64,000 nucleotides of DNA from Polytrichum commune. Taxonomy: Eukaryota > Streptophyta > Polytrichopsida > Polytrichales > Polytrichaceae. Both the position numbers and the translations under genes were made by a program. Location of the stretch: contig OX485804.1 of the NCBI GenBank assembly GCA_950295325.1, forward strand, positions 7,626,001 through 7,690,000. The letters are read 5' to 3'. Below are positions 12,061-22,939 of the stretch, one piece after another; position 1 is the first letter of the stretch; each line of letters begins with the position of its first letter. The notes below the pieces were generated by a model. That model searched no databases and was not told the DNA's origin. It saw nothing but the letters and a program-made list of their open reading frames with translations.

Positions 12061-13144
12061 CACATGAACAATACAAACATTTTTCACATTTTGGGACTCC
12101 CGAAAGCCCCGAAATGTTTAACATCATGTTCTTGACCAATCGGAAGCAAGCACCAAATGAACATCTTTTGACATCCCGCAATAAATTACTCACAAGATTG
12201 TTGGTGAAATTCATGATGATTATTCACCTCTTGAACTTAAAAACACAAAGATTAGAAAATCATACATTGGTTTCAACTTTCACCAAATCATGATTGACAT
12301 CAATCCCAATTTCAAGAAGAATAGCTCTCCCTCAGTATGAATATGACATTATTATACGTCATACTACCAGACAATCTCCGTTGTCATAATTGCATGCAGT
12401 CTTAGCACAGTTGTTTGTAAACAAAATCCTACATATGTTGAAATGCTCAAAATGTTCAAAATAGGTTCATTTACCTTAGTTTTGGTACGTGGATGCAGTG
12501 AGTTTTATTTCAAATATTCAAGAGAGGTACACTCACTACAAGTCTACAACCATTGGAGTGGCGAAGCCACATATGGAGGATTGTATAACTTTTCGTCCAA
12601 ATGTTTGCACATCAATTCAAAAGTTGGCAACTTCATCTAGTGTTTTTTTTTGTTGCTTTCTGTTTTTAAGGGGTTTTGAGACTATTTTGTCCATAGGAAA
12701 TCATTGAAAAATTGCAGAAACTTCATTGTCTATTCGAGATTTTGAAAAACAGAGCTAGATAGCCAGTTAGAAAATCACAGATTCTACGAGGTGATCTCTG
12801 CACAGCTCGTGTATCGACACATTTGATGCATTTAAGGCCAATGTGTCCGTGGTTTCAACACACGTGCTAGCAAGTCGTCTCTGGAAGGCTTTTCAAGTAA
12901 AAGTAAGGTGTGTGGGGCCTAAAATGCACGTCCTTCCTACAGTGGTCTTGATATTTATTGGCTCTGTCTGTAGGACAAAGACTATGCATCAACTTCTTCG
13001 TTTCAAGAGCAAATTTCCTAACCACTTTGCGTTCACACTTGGACGTTACTTGTTCTTGTTATTTTTGGTCCACTTTGTTTAATGTGGATGTTAGCTAAAA
13101 TTATTGTTTTATATATATATATATATAAGTGGACATTAAATAAA
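12061..13144. other. No gene; ends at duplication border
   Basis: No recognisable product in any frame. A (TA)n run lies at about 13,110-13,127, immediately left of the point where similarity to copy B begins. Confidence 0.3.
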
Positions 13145-13899
13145 GTGATATGAACTCCACACCATTGAAAATTAAGCATGATCATGGTTCATTTGTAATG
13201 TACAATGTAGCATGCATGCTTCGAGAAGACTTGATGAAGGAACTACATACAACCTTGACACTAAGCCTAGGAAACCAACCATCACTTTCCATTCCGTACA
13301 TTCTTTTTAGACATATATACTTATGCGGGGTGTTGAGAATATTATTTCTCAACCTCTAACTGAATTACGTATGGCCACTCATGATGAATGCATAATCTAT
13401 CTAAATGAAAACATATTTGCCGCAATACAAATGTATCCTACCTATGCTAGCCAAGCCAAAACATGCTAAATGAAGTTTAAAACTATCCCGTAAATTTATG
13501 TACAAATATTTTGAGCCTTTATAACTTGAAATTTTGAATAATTGATTAGTTTGCAATGGCTATGTACATGATTGCAACTGTGGTTTGTTTCTTTGTGCTT
13601 GGTAGGATAGAAACTTACATAGGCAAAGCTCACATGATTTCTAGGCATGTTGAATAACCACTCCAAAACTTGTTGGTGTCATTTGGTTGCAAATTTATAT
13701 AGAACAAAACACGCCGTGGTGATGGTGGTTAGGCCGTTCCCACTATTATTGTCTACAAAACAAAGCAAAATTGAAGAAAAAAGGAATACATCATATATTT
13801 CTCCCCAAAACAAACATGTGACCAAAAAAAAGGAACAAGAATGGAAAAGTGAGGGAACTACAATTGCAAAAAATGGGTATGGTGGGGGAACTTGGCAGA

Positions 13900-14055
13900 G
13901 GTGGCAGGCATGGCATGGCATGGGCAAGAGGGTGGGTCATGGGGAGCTTATGAGTATGGGCACGTGCATACATGCATATGGTGGGTACGCATATGCATGG
14001 GGGCATATGGACATGGGCATATGGGCATAGGGACAGAGTGTTGCATGGGCATATG
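13900..14055 (+). repeat. Degenerate GGGCATATGG repeat
   Basis: Short variants of GGGCATATGG, GCATATGCATGG and GGACATGGGC follow each other. The matching block in copy B (about 47,300-47,412) is roughly 27 bases shorter, the difference being the GGTGGGTACGCATATGCATG part, so the array has changed in length since the duplication. Confidence 0.5.
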
Positions 14056-15650
14056 GGTTGGCTTGACCCGGGATTCAATTCATATGTAAGGATTTCTCAT
14101 TGGCACGTTAAATCCATCTATGAAATATGTCCCGGCACATTGTACATATATCCATCTACAAAATGTTCTTTTCTTCAACCCGAACTTTCCATGCCCAATT
14201 TTCCTCAAATTTTCCGGGAAAATGTGACCTCAATTTCAACAAATGTAGTTGTAAATTTAAAGTTTTTTTGACATACCCAACTCTATAGATGTTTGCAAGT
14301 TAAAGGTGACTATTTATAGTCGACATTTTACATGTTGAAATTTTGTTGTGTAGGAGATTATAATAAGATTGTCAATAATGGTTTTGAGGAATAGAAGTTG
14401 AGAACTTAAAGTGGGGTGGGTTCCCTAATCTTATCTTCACTCAAATCATCTCCAAATGACAAAATATTTCTCTTATTCAAAATATATATATATACCTATT
14501 CAAATCAACTCACAAATCTTGAAACTATTGTTTTGTGAAATTATGGGAAGCTCTACAATTTGAGGAACCCGTGGCATATCTGCGCACCTTCAACATGGAT
14601 TGACATCCACCAACACGTGTCAAACCAAACATTCCAACATTAGATGTGTAGGATATGTTGGATTTGAGTGTCATGCAAACTTTCAAATCAATTGGGAATC
14701 ATTTGCACGTGGGGATCAACAAACTACGTGTTTGAGATATGTTGCCCTAAACCTCAAAGGTGACAAATGTGAAGCTAGAATTCGTGGAGTGATTCCATTA
14801 TAAACAGATTGAGAGCACACTACCATATTTGAAAGAATGAATCAAAATTATCCACATGATAGGACATAACATACCTGAAGATGCACAAGAGGAGTAGTTG
14901 AAACAGTCCCAAAACCATATAAACTAGTGTCAAAGGGGTCATAGTAAACTTGTCACGACCATTTTATGGTTGCATAGGACATTAGGGGTTAAGAAAACTA
15001 GCATGAATAAAGTTTATATTGTCCAAAGGTTAGACAATGGGTACATATGTATTTAGATTTGGAATTAAAGTTCGGTGAGCACGTTCTCAAAAATTCCATT
15101 TGCGTGCCATTTTTCCATATATTGACAATATTTTAGGAAACAAGAGAATGTACAGTTTGGATTTGACGACGAGGAATTCTCACCCATCATGGAAGGTAAA
15201 CCGTAGCTCTCTGGCAGCTTTTTCATAAAATGATTCATTTTCAAGGTGCCTAAATTTTTGAGAAATTAAATTTGCTCAGTGTTAAAAAATATATATTCAA
15301 AGAGTGCTTAAAATCATAATAATACAAGTGACATTCACTGGAATCCAACAAAGTAGTATCAAATAACTTCAAGAGTGTCTTCATGCAACATCAATCTCAC
15401 TCACATTATAAAAACAATACAATCATGAATCTACTCCACAAGTCATGTTGACACACTACCAGGGAATGATACAAGCAAATGGAAGTGAATGTCTAGATTA
15501 TTTTAAATTACTTTTGAATCTGTTTAATTTTAGAATATTATTTTTTAGGCTACCTAACTTACTTTTTGACTTTAATTAATTATTAGGCAAAAAGATGCTC
15601 AAACTGCTAGAGAACTACAATACTTTATCCAATAATATTTATGAGTTTAA
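14056..15650. other. Non-coding stretch of copy A
   Basis: Aligns with 47,413-48,890 in copy B. Its only long open frame (14,600-14,803) is interrupted or altered in copy B and has no recognised product. A (TA)n run occurs at about 14,485-14,496. Confidence 0.35.
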
Positions 15651-15654
15651 AAAT

Positions 15655-16600
15655 TTCCTTCCACTTATGAGCTCAAGAACAAGAACCCCAAAGCTATAAA
15701 CATCAATCTTTTTTACTTATATGACCCATTTGAAATATACTCATGCGCTAAATGGTTTACAAACTTTGGAAGATTAAAATGGCTTGGTAAGTCTATTGGA
15801 AGCATGTTATGTTTAAGATCAACAAATGCTCCCCAAAAAAAAAAAAAAAAAAAAAAACCATAAAATTTAATGCGTGTGTAATTACTGTGTGCCAACAATG
15901 TGCATTGTCATCATGTGAGTTTATTCATTTGGAAACAACAACACCAAACCAAAATTTGCCCTCCATGCTTCTAAATTTTTGTCCAACAAAATATTGCCTG
16001 CTTTGGCATGTCCATGAATGATTGTTAGTTTGACCAAAGCATGTAGATAATGATGGCCTTGGGCTACTCCTTGAGAGATAGATAGATAGAAACTCCGGTC
16101 CCTTTTAGGGGCCGGCGTGAATGGAGTGTCCGTTCGTAATGCCAACAACCCGATGCCCAAACTCCTTGAGAGATGTTTAGTGTATATGCCAAGTCACTAA
16201 TAAACCACCTTCGTGCCCTGCCTTTAGAATTAAAAGGACAAAGATTCATACACAAGCCATAAATTGCTAAAATTCCACCAACGTCAAATAAGTCTCAATG
16301 GTTGCTAGATTGCATCATTATTTGAGAGATCACTATGACATCATAATCCTAGTATTAACATAAAATAAAGCTACATTAGGGACAAAATTGTACCAAAAAG
16401 GGTTTGAACAAAACCATTGTTTTCAATGTACTCATCCACCCAAAGCATTTAATTTGATGTCCATGTAAACAACAACCTTGTAATTTCACAAGATTTTGGT
16501 GTTTTACGTTTCTAAGAAGGATTACTTCATTCAAAAAAAAAAATTCAAATTTTTGATGGGATTTGAGGAAGAGTAGTTTCATGGTTACTTGGCTCCCGCT
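15655..16600 (-). pseudogene. Receptor-like protein kinase pseudogene, copy A
   Basis: Minus-strand fragments of a plant receptor-like kinase catalytic domain lie in N-to-C order from high to low coordinates. These are FLNEVILLRNVKHQNLVKLQ then GCCLHGHQ (about 16,460-16,540; N-lobe helix C and strands 4-5), ISQGVAQG then HYLHALV then IIHGHAKAGNILLDKNLEA (about 15,950-16,075; catalytic loop), and DVYSFGVLVLELIS (about 15,665-15,705; subdomain IX). The family's catalytic-loop Asp is changed (HGHAKAGN where copy B reads HGDVKARN), the frames are broken, a poly(A) run interrupts the activation segment near 15,834-15,857, and an 81-bp retro-insert sits in the catalytic loop. Clearly dead. The same wreck in copy B shows the decay began before the duplication. 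Confidence 0.8.
16080..16160 (-). mobile_element. 81-bp truncated retro-insert (LINE 3' tail)
   Basis: Bounded by exact 14-bp direct repeats ACTCCTTGAGAGAT (16,066-16,079 and 16,161-16,174). Copy B has no such insert at its matching site (about 49,292). Read on the minus strand it begins GGGCATCGGG, runs through AACGGACACTCCATTCACG, forms a stem CGG/CCCCTAAAAGGG/CCG, and ends in TTTCTATCTATCTATC. The same order of blocks occurs at the 3' end of the non-LTR retrotransposon at 61.83-61.90 kb. A long target duplication and a simple tail fit target-primed reverse transcription of a heavily 5'-truncated copy, or a very short SINE borrowing that tail. Confidence 0.7.
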
Positions 16601-16849
16601 ATCAAGACAACCTTGAAATTGTCAAAAACAAATGTAACATGAAACTTGTCAAAAGTTAACAAAGAATTTAATGAAATGCAACCTTCAATCCCTTGCACAA
16701 AATGCTCGAGGTGCATTGGAATGCTATGTGCATCCAAAGTCTTGTAGCACATAGTGCACATCATGTTGTTGGATCTTTGGTCTACACCTTTGAAGGTGAT
16801 ATTTCTAGTGGATTGACATCTATCCTCATTTCAAAGATTAATATATCTA

Positions 16850-18034
16850 GGGAATTGTTAAAACCACCACGCCTTTTGTTAATGCCACCACGCTCGTGAT
16901 TTGTAGTCACGTCATTTAGGATTTTACGCGCGATGTCCGAGTATCTTAAATTAAACTAATCTCTTGGCGGGCCGGACGAGGGCTGCTATATGAACCATTT
17001 ATGACGGGGGAAGATCTTTAATATATGCGGGCCGGTTCTAGGGGGGCGGACATTGGTGGGGCTCACTTATGCCGTTGGCCTCATGTCTGATTTCGGGGAG
17101 CCCACCATTAGGTTCTTGTTGGGCTAGGCGGGCTCGGTGGCTCGGTTTGTTTAGGGTCACACACTTGATTAGGCACATCTACCCTACCGGATTGCAAAAT
17201 GTGTTGCATGTTAAGGATGGGTGGCACAAATAGATGCCCCTATGTGACCACAATGGACGAAGGGGTTTGTTACCTTATGTGATATTTTCCTTGTTTTAAC
17301 TTAAAGAATATTCATTTTAATAAGGAATAGAATATTCATATGAGCTCCTCAAATTATAAGGGAAGTGGCTACAAGCACAAATTGGATTTGCTAATCATCT
17401 CGCACTAATTGCATGTTCGGCATTCTAGTATCCTATTACAAGAAGTGGGTGCAGAAAGAAAATGTCCGTTTAAGACCCGGTTACCTTACAATGTTGGGCG
17501 AAGTTGGAAGTGCCCACATTGCTTTCAAGTTGTAAACCATGTGTGAGTACATAATAGAATTGACTCAACCTTAGTCACCCTTTGCCACTAAGCAAGTAAG
17601 ACTAACGAACTACTTATTAGTAGTAAGTAGGCCTAAGCAACTAGTTATTAAGTAGTAAGTAGGCTTAAGCAACTAGTTATTTAGTAATAAGTAGGCCTAG
17701 AAAGGAATTATACTTAATTGCCTAATCTGCCTAGCCACGTAGCCACCGAGCCCGCCTAGCCCAACAAGAGCCTAAAGGTGGGCTCCCCGAAATAAGACAT
17801 CAGGCCGACGGCATAAGTGAGCCCCACCAATGTCCACCCCCCTAGAACCGGTCCTCGTATAGTAAAGATCTTCCCCCCGCCATAAATGGTTCATATAACG
17901 GCCCTCGTCCGGCCCGCCAAGAGATTAGTTTAATTTAAGATACTCCGACATCGCGCGTAAAATCCCAAATGACGTGACTACAAATCACGAGCGTGGTGGC
18001 ATTAACAAAAGGCGTGGTGGTTTTAACAATTCCC
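16850..18034. mobile_element. Foldback transposon with ~270-bp inverted arms
   Basis: A 1,185-bp element with termini GGGAATTGTTAAAACC in perfect inverted orientation and arms that stay complementary for roughly 270-290 bases (to about 17,150 on the left and from about 17,735 on the right). It is flanked by 8-bp direct repeats TATATCTA (16,842-16,849 and 18,035-18,042); copy B retains the single uninterrupted TATATCTA site near 49,966-49,973. The loop holds tandem TAGTAAGTAGGCCTAAGCAACTAGTTAT variants (17,600-17,700, units of about 40 bases). No open frame of note. Related in layout and core to 40,074-40,730. Confidence 0.85.
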
Positions 18035-18042
18035 TATATCTA

Positions 18043-19684
18043 AACACAATTGTCGTGCATACATAACATTACTCAACTAATGAGTTATATTCAAAGGCTT
18101 TATTCTTGAATCTACCACATGGCCCATCAACACAACTCATCAAATGTGTATTATTATGTAACATGTCAACACATATCTTTAGGTGGGTGGGCCACATACG
18201 GTAATTCTAGGAGTATAATCACAACATCTTGCAAGTTTTCACCCTCCACACTACAATGTCCACCTAATGATGTAGGAAGACCCTTGCTATACCAAGTAAT
18301 GTTGTGTGTGATCAGGACTTGTCATCATGTTTGAAGAGGGGAAGGGAGGGGTAAAATACGATTTTGGTTCTCTAAAGGGAGAACATTGACCACTCGAATT
18401 GAACCACATTACCGTGCCAAGTCAACTTTAAACTAGGTACACAAAATATGAAATTTAGTGGTTGCTTATGCATTGGCCTCATGAGTCAAAATCCGTTTAA
18501 ATGTTTAGGTTGACACCTTGTTGGTTAGACATATGCGGTCAATCCCATGTTGACCAAAGTAGAAAGGAAAAAGAAAAAGAAAAGGAATGTCAATCTCCTT
18601 CTAAATTTAAATGAATTTATTAATTTTTACAGTAACATGCAATATGCGTTTGCCATCTCCTATCCATGGCCATATGGTCAAGGGGGGGGGGGGGCAACAC
18701 GATGGCTTAGTTCCTATTCTCATTGGATAGTGGGTGAGTGTTAGTTATATGTCATATGAATGTTAGTAATTTTTAGTCACATTTGACCCGGGCTTGCTTA
18801 TTTTTTGATTTTCTTTTGTTTAGTATGATATGTGTTAGATATCTTATGGCTATTTGTTGGATTACATGATGCTCAATGTCCCACTCAACCATCATTTTTG
18901 TTATGACAACCTTGAACCTTATGGAGGAGATGTGCACCCACATTAGAGAGTTGTCATTAACACCTCCAACGACATTCATTCTCTTTCTATATAGGACATT
19001 TGGTCAACATGAAATAATATGACTTTACTTGATTCTCCCATTACACAAATTGTTTCAAAATAATAAATTTGAAAGTTCATGGCAAAAAAATAAACATCGA
19101 TGCATGTAAATGTATGACAAAATAAAGTCAACAGAGACAAAAGAGGTGAAACTACATCATAGCCTACCTCACCCGATTTCAGGTCTGGATTGAAATCTTG
19201 AGTAGCTCTTTGAAAGTCATTGTAACTGAATAGTGTTGGTTTGAGATTAGATGCGGCAAACTTTACACATGATCAACTTCCAAATAATGCAATACAATAA
19301 TTACATTTTACCCAGTTCTTTGCTTGAGTCGTCATTGACTAGGCATCCATTCACAGATGTTCTGGTCACCTACTAAGAACATTCCAATATCATTGCTAAA
19401 AATGAAATTGTCTCCATGAAATTGTCTCCTTGGAGCACAAGAGTCAATTATAACCCCAAGGTTATAATTATCTTAGTATATACAGAGTTAATATTTTCAA
19501 TTATAATCAACTCTGTATATTATTATCATTAATATGTGATGAACTATAGTACTGCAACTTTCAAGACAATGATTGAAACCAGTACAGGATATTTGCATAC
19601 TATGTAAAAGTAAGGATTCAAGGATAGATATTCAAGCTGGTTTGGACGGCTTTGGACACTTTGTTTTGGGCTCTCGCAATTACA
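18043..19684. other. Non-coding stretch of copy A
   Basis: About 18,100-18,690 is absent from copy B. The rest aligns with about 50,033-50,880. A run of 13 G at 18,682-18,694 sits next to the border of the missing block. The minus-strand open frame at 18,773-18,979 is conserved in copy B (50,105-50,311) but resembles nothing I know and may be chance. Confidence 0.35.
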
Positions 19685-19686
19685 TG

Positions 19687-19723
19687 GTCACGGCACTTGG
19701 CTAGTGTATGAAGTGGCCCAAAG
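19687..19723. mobile_element. Tourist-like MITE end fragment
   Basis: GGTCACGGCACTTGGCTAG then TGTATGAAGTGGCCC closely match the right end of the element at 34,588-36,686 (GGTCACGGCTCTTGGCTCA then TGTGTGAAGTGGCCC). Only the end is left; copy B keeps just CACGGCTCT at this place, so the rest was lost there. Confidence 0.45.
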
Positions 19724-20129
19724 TTACAGAAGCGTGCCACCTAGAGGGTGGGGCAATTCGTTGTGTAAGAGGTTTGACACACTCACTGGTGATTGGCCAA
19801 AAGGCTGAAATCGTCCCAACCCCTTTACACCTTGAGGCAGGGATGATTGGGTGGTATGAATTTTCTAATAAAAAAAATGCATGGTATGTCACAGTTCGAG
19901 CTCATTGAATTAGGTGCACCCAAACTGGAAGGCCAATTCTTGGCCTCGGGACCAATACCAAATTTCAATAAAAACAAAACCTTTTATAATAAAATATGAT
20001 TTTTTAAGCAAACCATATCCATTGGATTATGTGGAAATATGAATGGCTCTATTGTAGATTATGCTAGATCCGTTGCATTATACTAGATTTATTGAATCAA
20101 CCTAGCTTCTTGGCCCTAAGGCCTTTACA

Positions 20130-20263
20130 TATGGGAAAATTGCCCCCCCCTATAATCTTATCATAATGTGTAGTTGAGGCCGGCCTCCAACCCAAAAGAG
20201 GCTGAAATTTCATGCAATCGGCCTCGAGGGGAATTGGCCCAGCCTCTCGGTGTAAAGCGGCCC
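20130..20263. mobile_element. Tourist-like MITE right part, copy A
   Basis: Ends GGTGTAAAGCGGCCC followed by TCA; copy B has the canonical TTA after the same terminus (51,098). The interior is rich in GGCCGGCCTC and GAGGC. The left terminus could not be placed. It lies just upstream of the region that is also found at 32.3 and 39.2 kb. Confidence 0.4.
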
Positions 20264-20264
20264 T

Positions 20265-21378
20265 CAGTAGCCATGTGGTCACACATGGAGTGACGCAGTC
20301 AGTCTTTGTTTGTTGTGTGGTTCTGTGTTTTGGGATGTGCCACAAGTTGTGGTTGAAGACTTTGTCATTACCTTCAAACCCTGATGCCTCAACTCTCCGC
20401 GTTCAAGGACGGTACTGAACTATTTTCAGGATAACATCTATAATAAACTGAACTGAACTGAACCAGGTACTGAACTGGTGCAGAAGTGCCGCGTGTCGAT
20501 GGGCCATTCTTTTGTTGACAGGGCCCACTTTGAGCACATTTTGGACCTTGGATTCTCCCCCAACTTATTAGGTACTGTACCCCGCAAATAATTGAAGCAA
20601 GACTTCTGTGCATTGGCCCCCTCGCAGACATTTTGAAGGCGGCGACCATGATTCCAGCTACGCTGATGAATGCATGTCCGTACGATGGTGGAGCATCCAT
20701 CCTCTGGACAATCTGCTCTTGATTGAAAAAAAATAAAAGAACCATGTGCACGGACGGCACAATACACTACTCGACATGAACTTGGAAGTTGCATGATGTT
20801 GGTGCTGCCCAACTGCTACCTCAATGTTCTGAATATGATATACCGCACACCGTTTATTTTCATTCAGAATCCATGCCGTATTGTAGAGCTTCAGGAACTC
20901 CGGTGCAACCACGGTTCCGTTGACGACGGACAACCTTCCGAATCCGTGGAGTTTAGATGGGACTGGGGATTTCTAGGCGGCCTCGTGCAGTGCCTCGTTG
21001 GGAGCGTGTGCCCTTCAACCTATTCTATGCGAGAGCTTTTCCGTGGTACATATATTAAAGAGAGAGGAAATTGCACTGAGCAGTGGGATTGTAAGAATCG
21101 GAGAACTTGAGCGAGAAATATTTTTAGCTCACTCTTGCCACGATCCATGTATGAAGACCTACGTACAGCGCAGTTGTAGACGGGAACTGTTGTGCTGGTG
21201 GATGGGGAGCGTGCATCCTCTAATTTCTTCCTCCAAACTTCGGAGTGGAGAGAACATGCGTGGGACTCGTAGGAACTAGTCTGCGAAGGGAAACTTTTGG
21301 GGCGTTCTCAGAAGTGCACTAGTTTTGTAGCACACACTAATATTGTTATCGTTGTTGCAAAACACCGACACAAGAGTC
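20265..21378 (+). promoter_or_regulatory. Upstream region of ROCO-A
   Basis: This block is conserved ahead of both ROCO genes (copy B: about 51,100-51,370 and 52,856-53,583). Parts also occur without a ROCO gene at 39,170-39,720 and 32,290-32,378. It has no convincing open frame, and an in-frame stop (21,328) lies upstream of the start codon, so promoter plus 5' untranslated region is likely. A short direct repeat GGTACTGAAC...GGTACTGAACTGG (20,409-20,480) is present here and collapsed in copy B. No specific promoter element can be assigned. Confidence 0.45.
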
Positions 21379-22939
21379 ATGATGCAGTGGTGGATTGCTT
21401 TCATTTCTCTGTTGGTGAGAGTTGTGGTTTGGTTGAAGTCGCACTTCCGTTCAATTTTATGGAAGCCCCAACGTGAGGATACCAGCTGTGTGCTTGGACA
21501 GGCGGGCGGCTCAGCACCGCATCATGGTGAGGACCAGCTTGTTGAGGGCACGGTGGTTGTGGATGCTTTGGATTCCACATCATGGTGGTCACATGATGCA
21601 CCGGATTTTGGTCTGGACCCGATTCTCTCTGCGATCTCCCGGAATGAGCAACTGCGGTTCGGCGTTACTTATAAATCTTCCGGCGAAGTTGATGCGTCTA
21701 GCCCTGAGGATCCCGATGTATGGAGGAAGACTATTGTGAAAAGGGTTTCCAAAGATCGGAATTTGTGCATGGACATCACCCGACATTCCGTAGCCTCTCA
21801 ATCCGGGGTCGTCCTCATCTTGATGGAAAATTTCTGTGTGGAGGAAGAAATTGCAGTTATGTTCATGGAAGAGTTTGCGAATGCCATGCGCTCCAACCCA
21901 AGGATTGAAATGGTACGTATTTTTGCTGTTTTCTTCGGAGATACAGATAGGACACTCGTAACACGCTTCATAACACTTGTAATGAACATGATTGGAGTGA
22001 TCCTGGAAAACCCTAGCTTGCGAAATGTTGAACTGCGTAATACTGCTGGAAAAGGCGTACTTCCGCTCGACCGAGCTGCAATCGAAAGCTTAGTATCCGC
22101 TCTCCGAAGGAATTTGACCCTGACCGGTTTTAGCATTTACAACAGAGGGGGGGTTTTTTTTGACACGGAGGGGCTCAAATTGTTCCTTGAACCCCTCATG
22201 ATAGGTGGGGAAGGCTCTTACCAAGGTTTAAAAACTCTCACTCTGGACTGCACTGGAATCAACGATGAAAGGGCAGAGGTAGTAGCATCCATGTTGCGGC
22301 ACAACACTTCTCTTACATGCATAGATCTCAGCGGTAACAAAATTGGGCCTCAAGGTGCGGCGCCCATTGCAGAGGCACTACGCTCCAATACTACGCTTCG
22401 ACAACTAGACATAGATTACAATCCCATCGGTGCAGCGGGACTGAAGGCATTGGTTGCATCTTTGACACACAACATGGCCAACGGTGACCTTCAACCCAAT
22501 TCATCTCTTACACATCTTGGTATGGCGGGTGACTTCGGGGTAGAGGACATGGAGCTCTTGGAGATCCTCGTACGCCAAAATACTTCCTTGTTGAGGTTGG
22601 ATTTGACCAACTCAAGGTTATTGGAAGTTGCAGATAATGTGATCCGACTGCTAGAGACCCTCAAAAGCAACAAGTGCTTGGAGGACGTCATGTTACGGGG
22701 TTGTGGCGGAGTGGTTGGGCGGAGGGTGTTGGGGACAATATTCGATCTACTAGATGTGAATCATCATCTTAAAGAGCTCGATCTGCGGCGTACACCGTTG
22801 GCAGAAGATGGAGGGGCGGGGATGGTGGAGGCGGTGCTGGAGCAGAAGGCCAAGCACAACATGTGGGAGGTGTTGCAGGCCATGGCCACTACCAGACCCA
22901 ATTCCGCCAGAATCTTCCTATGTGGCTACCCCTTTGCAG
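21379..22939 (+). CDS. ROCO-A exon 1 (N-terminus, LRRs, first half of P-loop)
   Basis: Encodes residues 1-520 plus one base. LRR units are readable as LKTLTLDCTGINDERAE, LTCIDLSGNKIGPQGAAPIA, LRQLDIDYNPIGAAGLKAL, LLRLDLTNSRLL, LEDVMLRGCGGVVGRR and LKELDLRRTPLAEDGGAG, spaced about 28-45 residues apart, typical of ribonuclease-inhibitor-like repeats. The exon ends FLCGYPFA plus one base of the next Gly codon, so the intron splits the nucleotide-binding loop (phase 1). The donor is GTGAGC. From 22,801 onward the exon is identical to copy B, while upstream it is clearly diverged with several in-frame indels. Confidence 0.85.

Noticed and set aside
13791-14078. Minus-strand Cys/His/Pro-rich open frame
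   Set aside because: It is the reverse of the degenerate GGGCATATGG repeat; composition alone creates the open frame, and its length changes between copies A and B.
16850-18034. Possibility that the large inverted repeat is a CRISPR, origin or LTR pair
   Set aside because: Arms are inverted, not direct; there is an 8-bp target duplication and an empty site in copy B, which identifies a transposon.
21798-22136. Minus-strand open frames opposite ROCO exon 1 and exon 2 (also 24,362-24,757 and the copy B equivalents)
   Set aside because: Shadows of the conserved plus-strand coding sequence.
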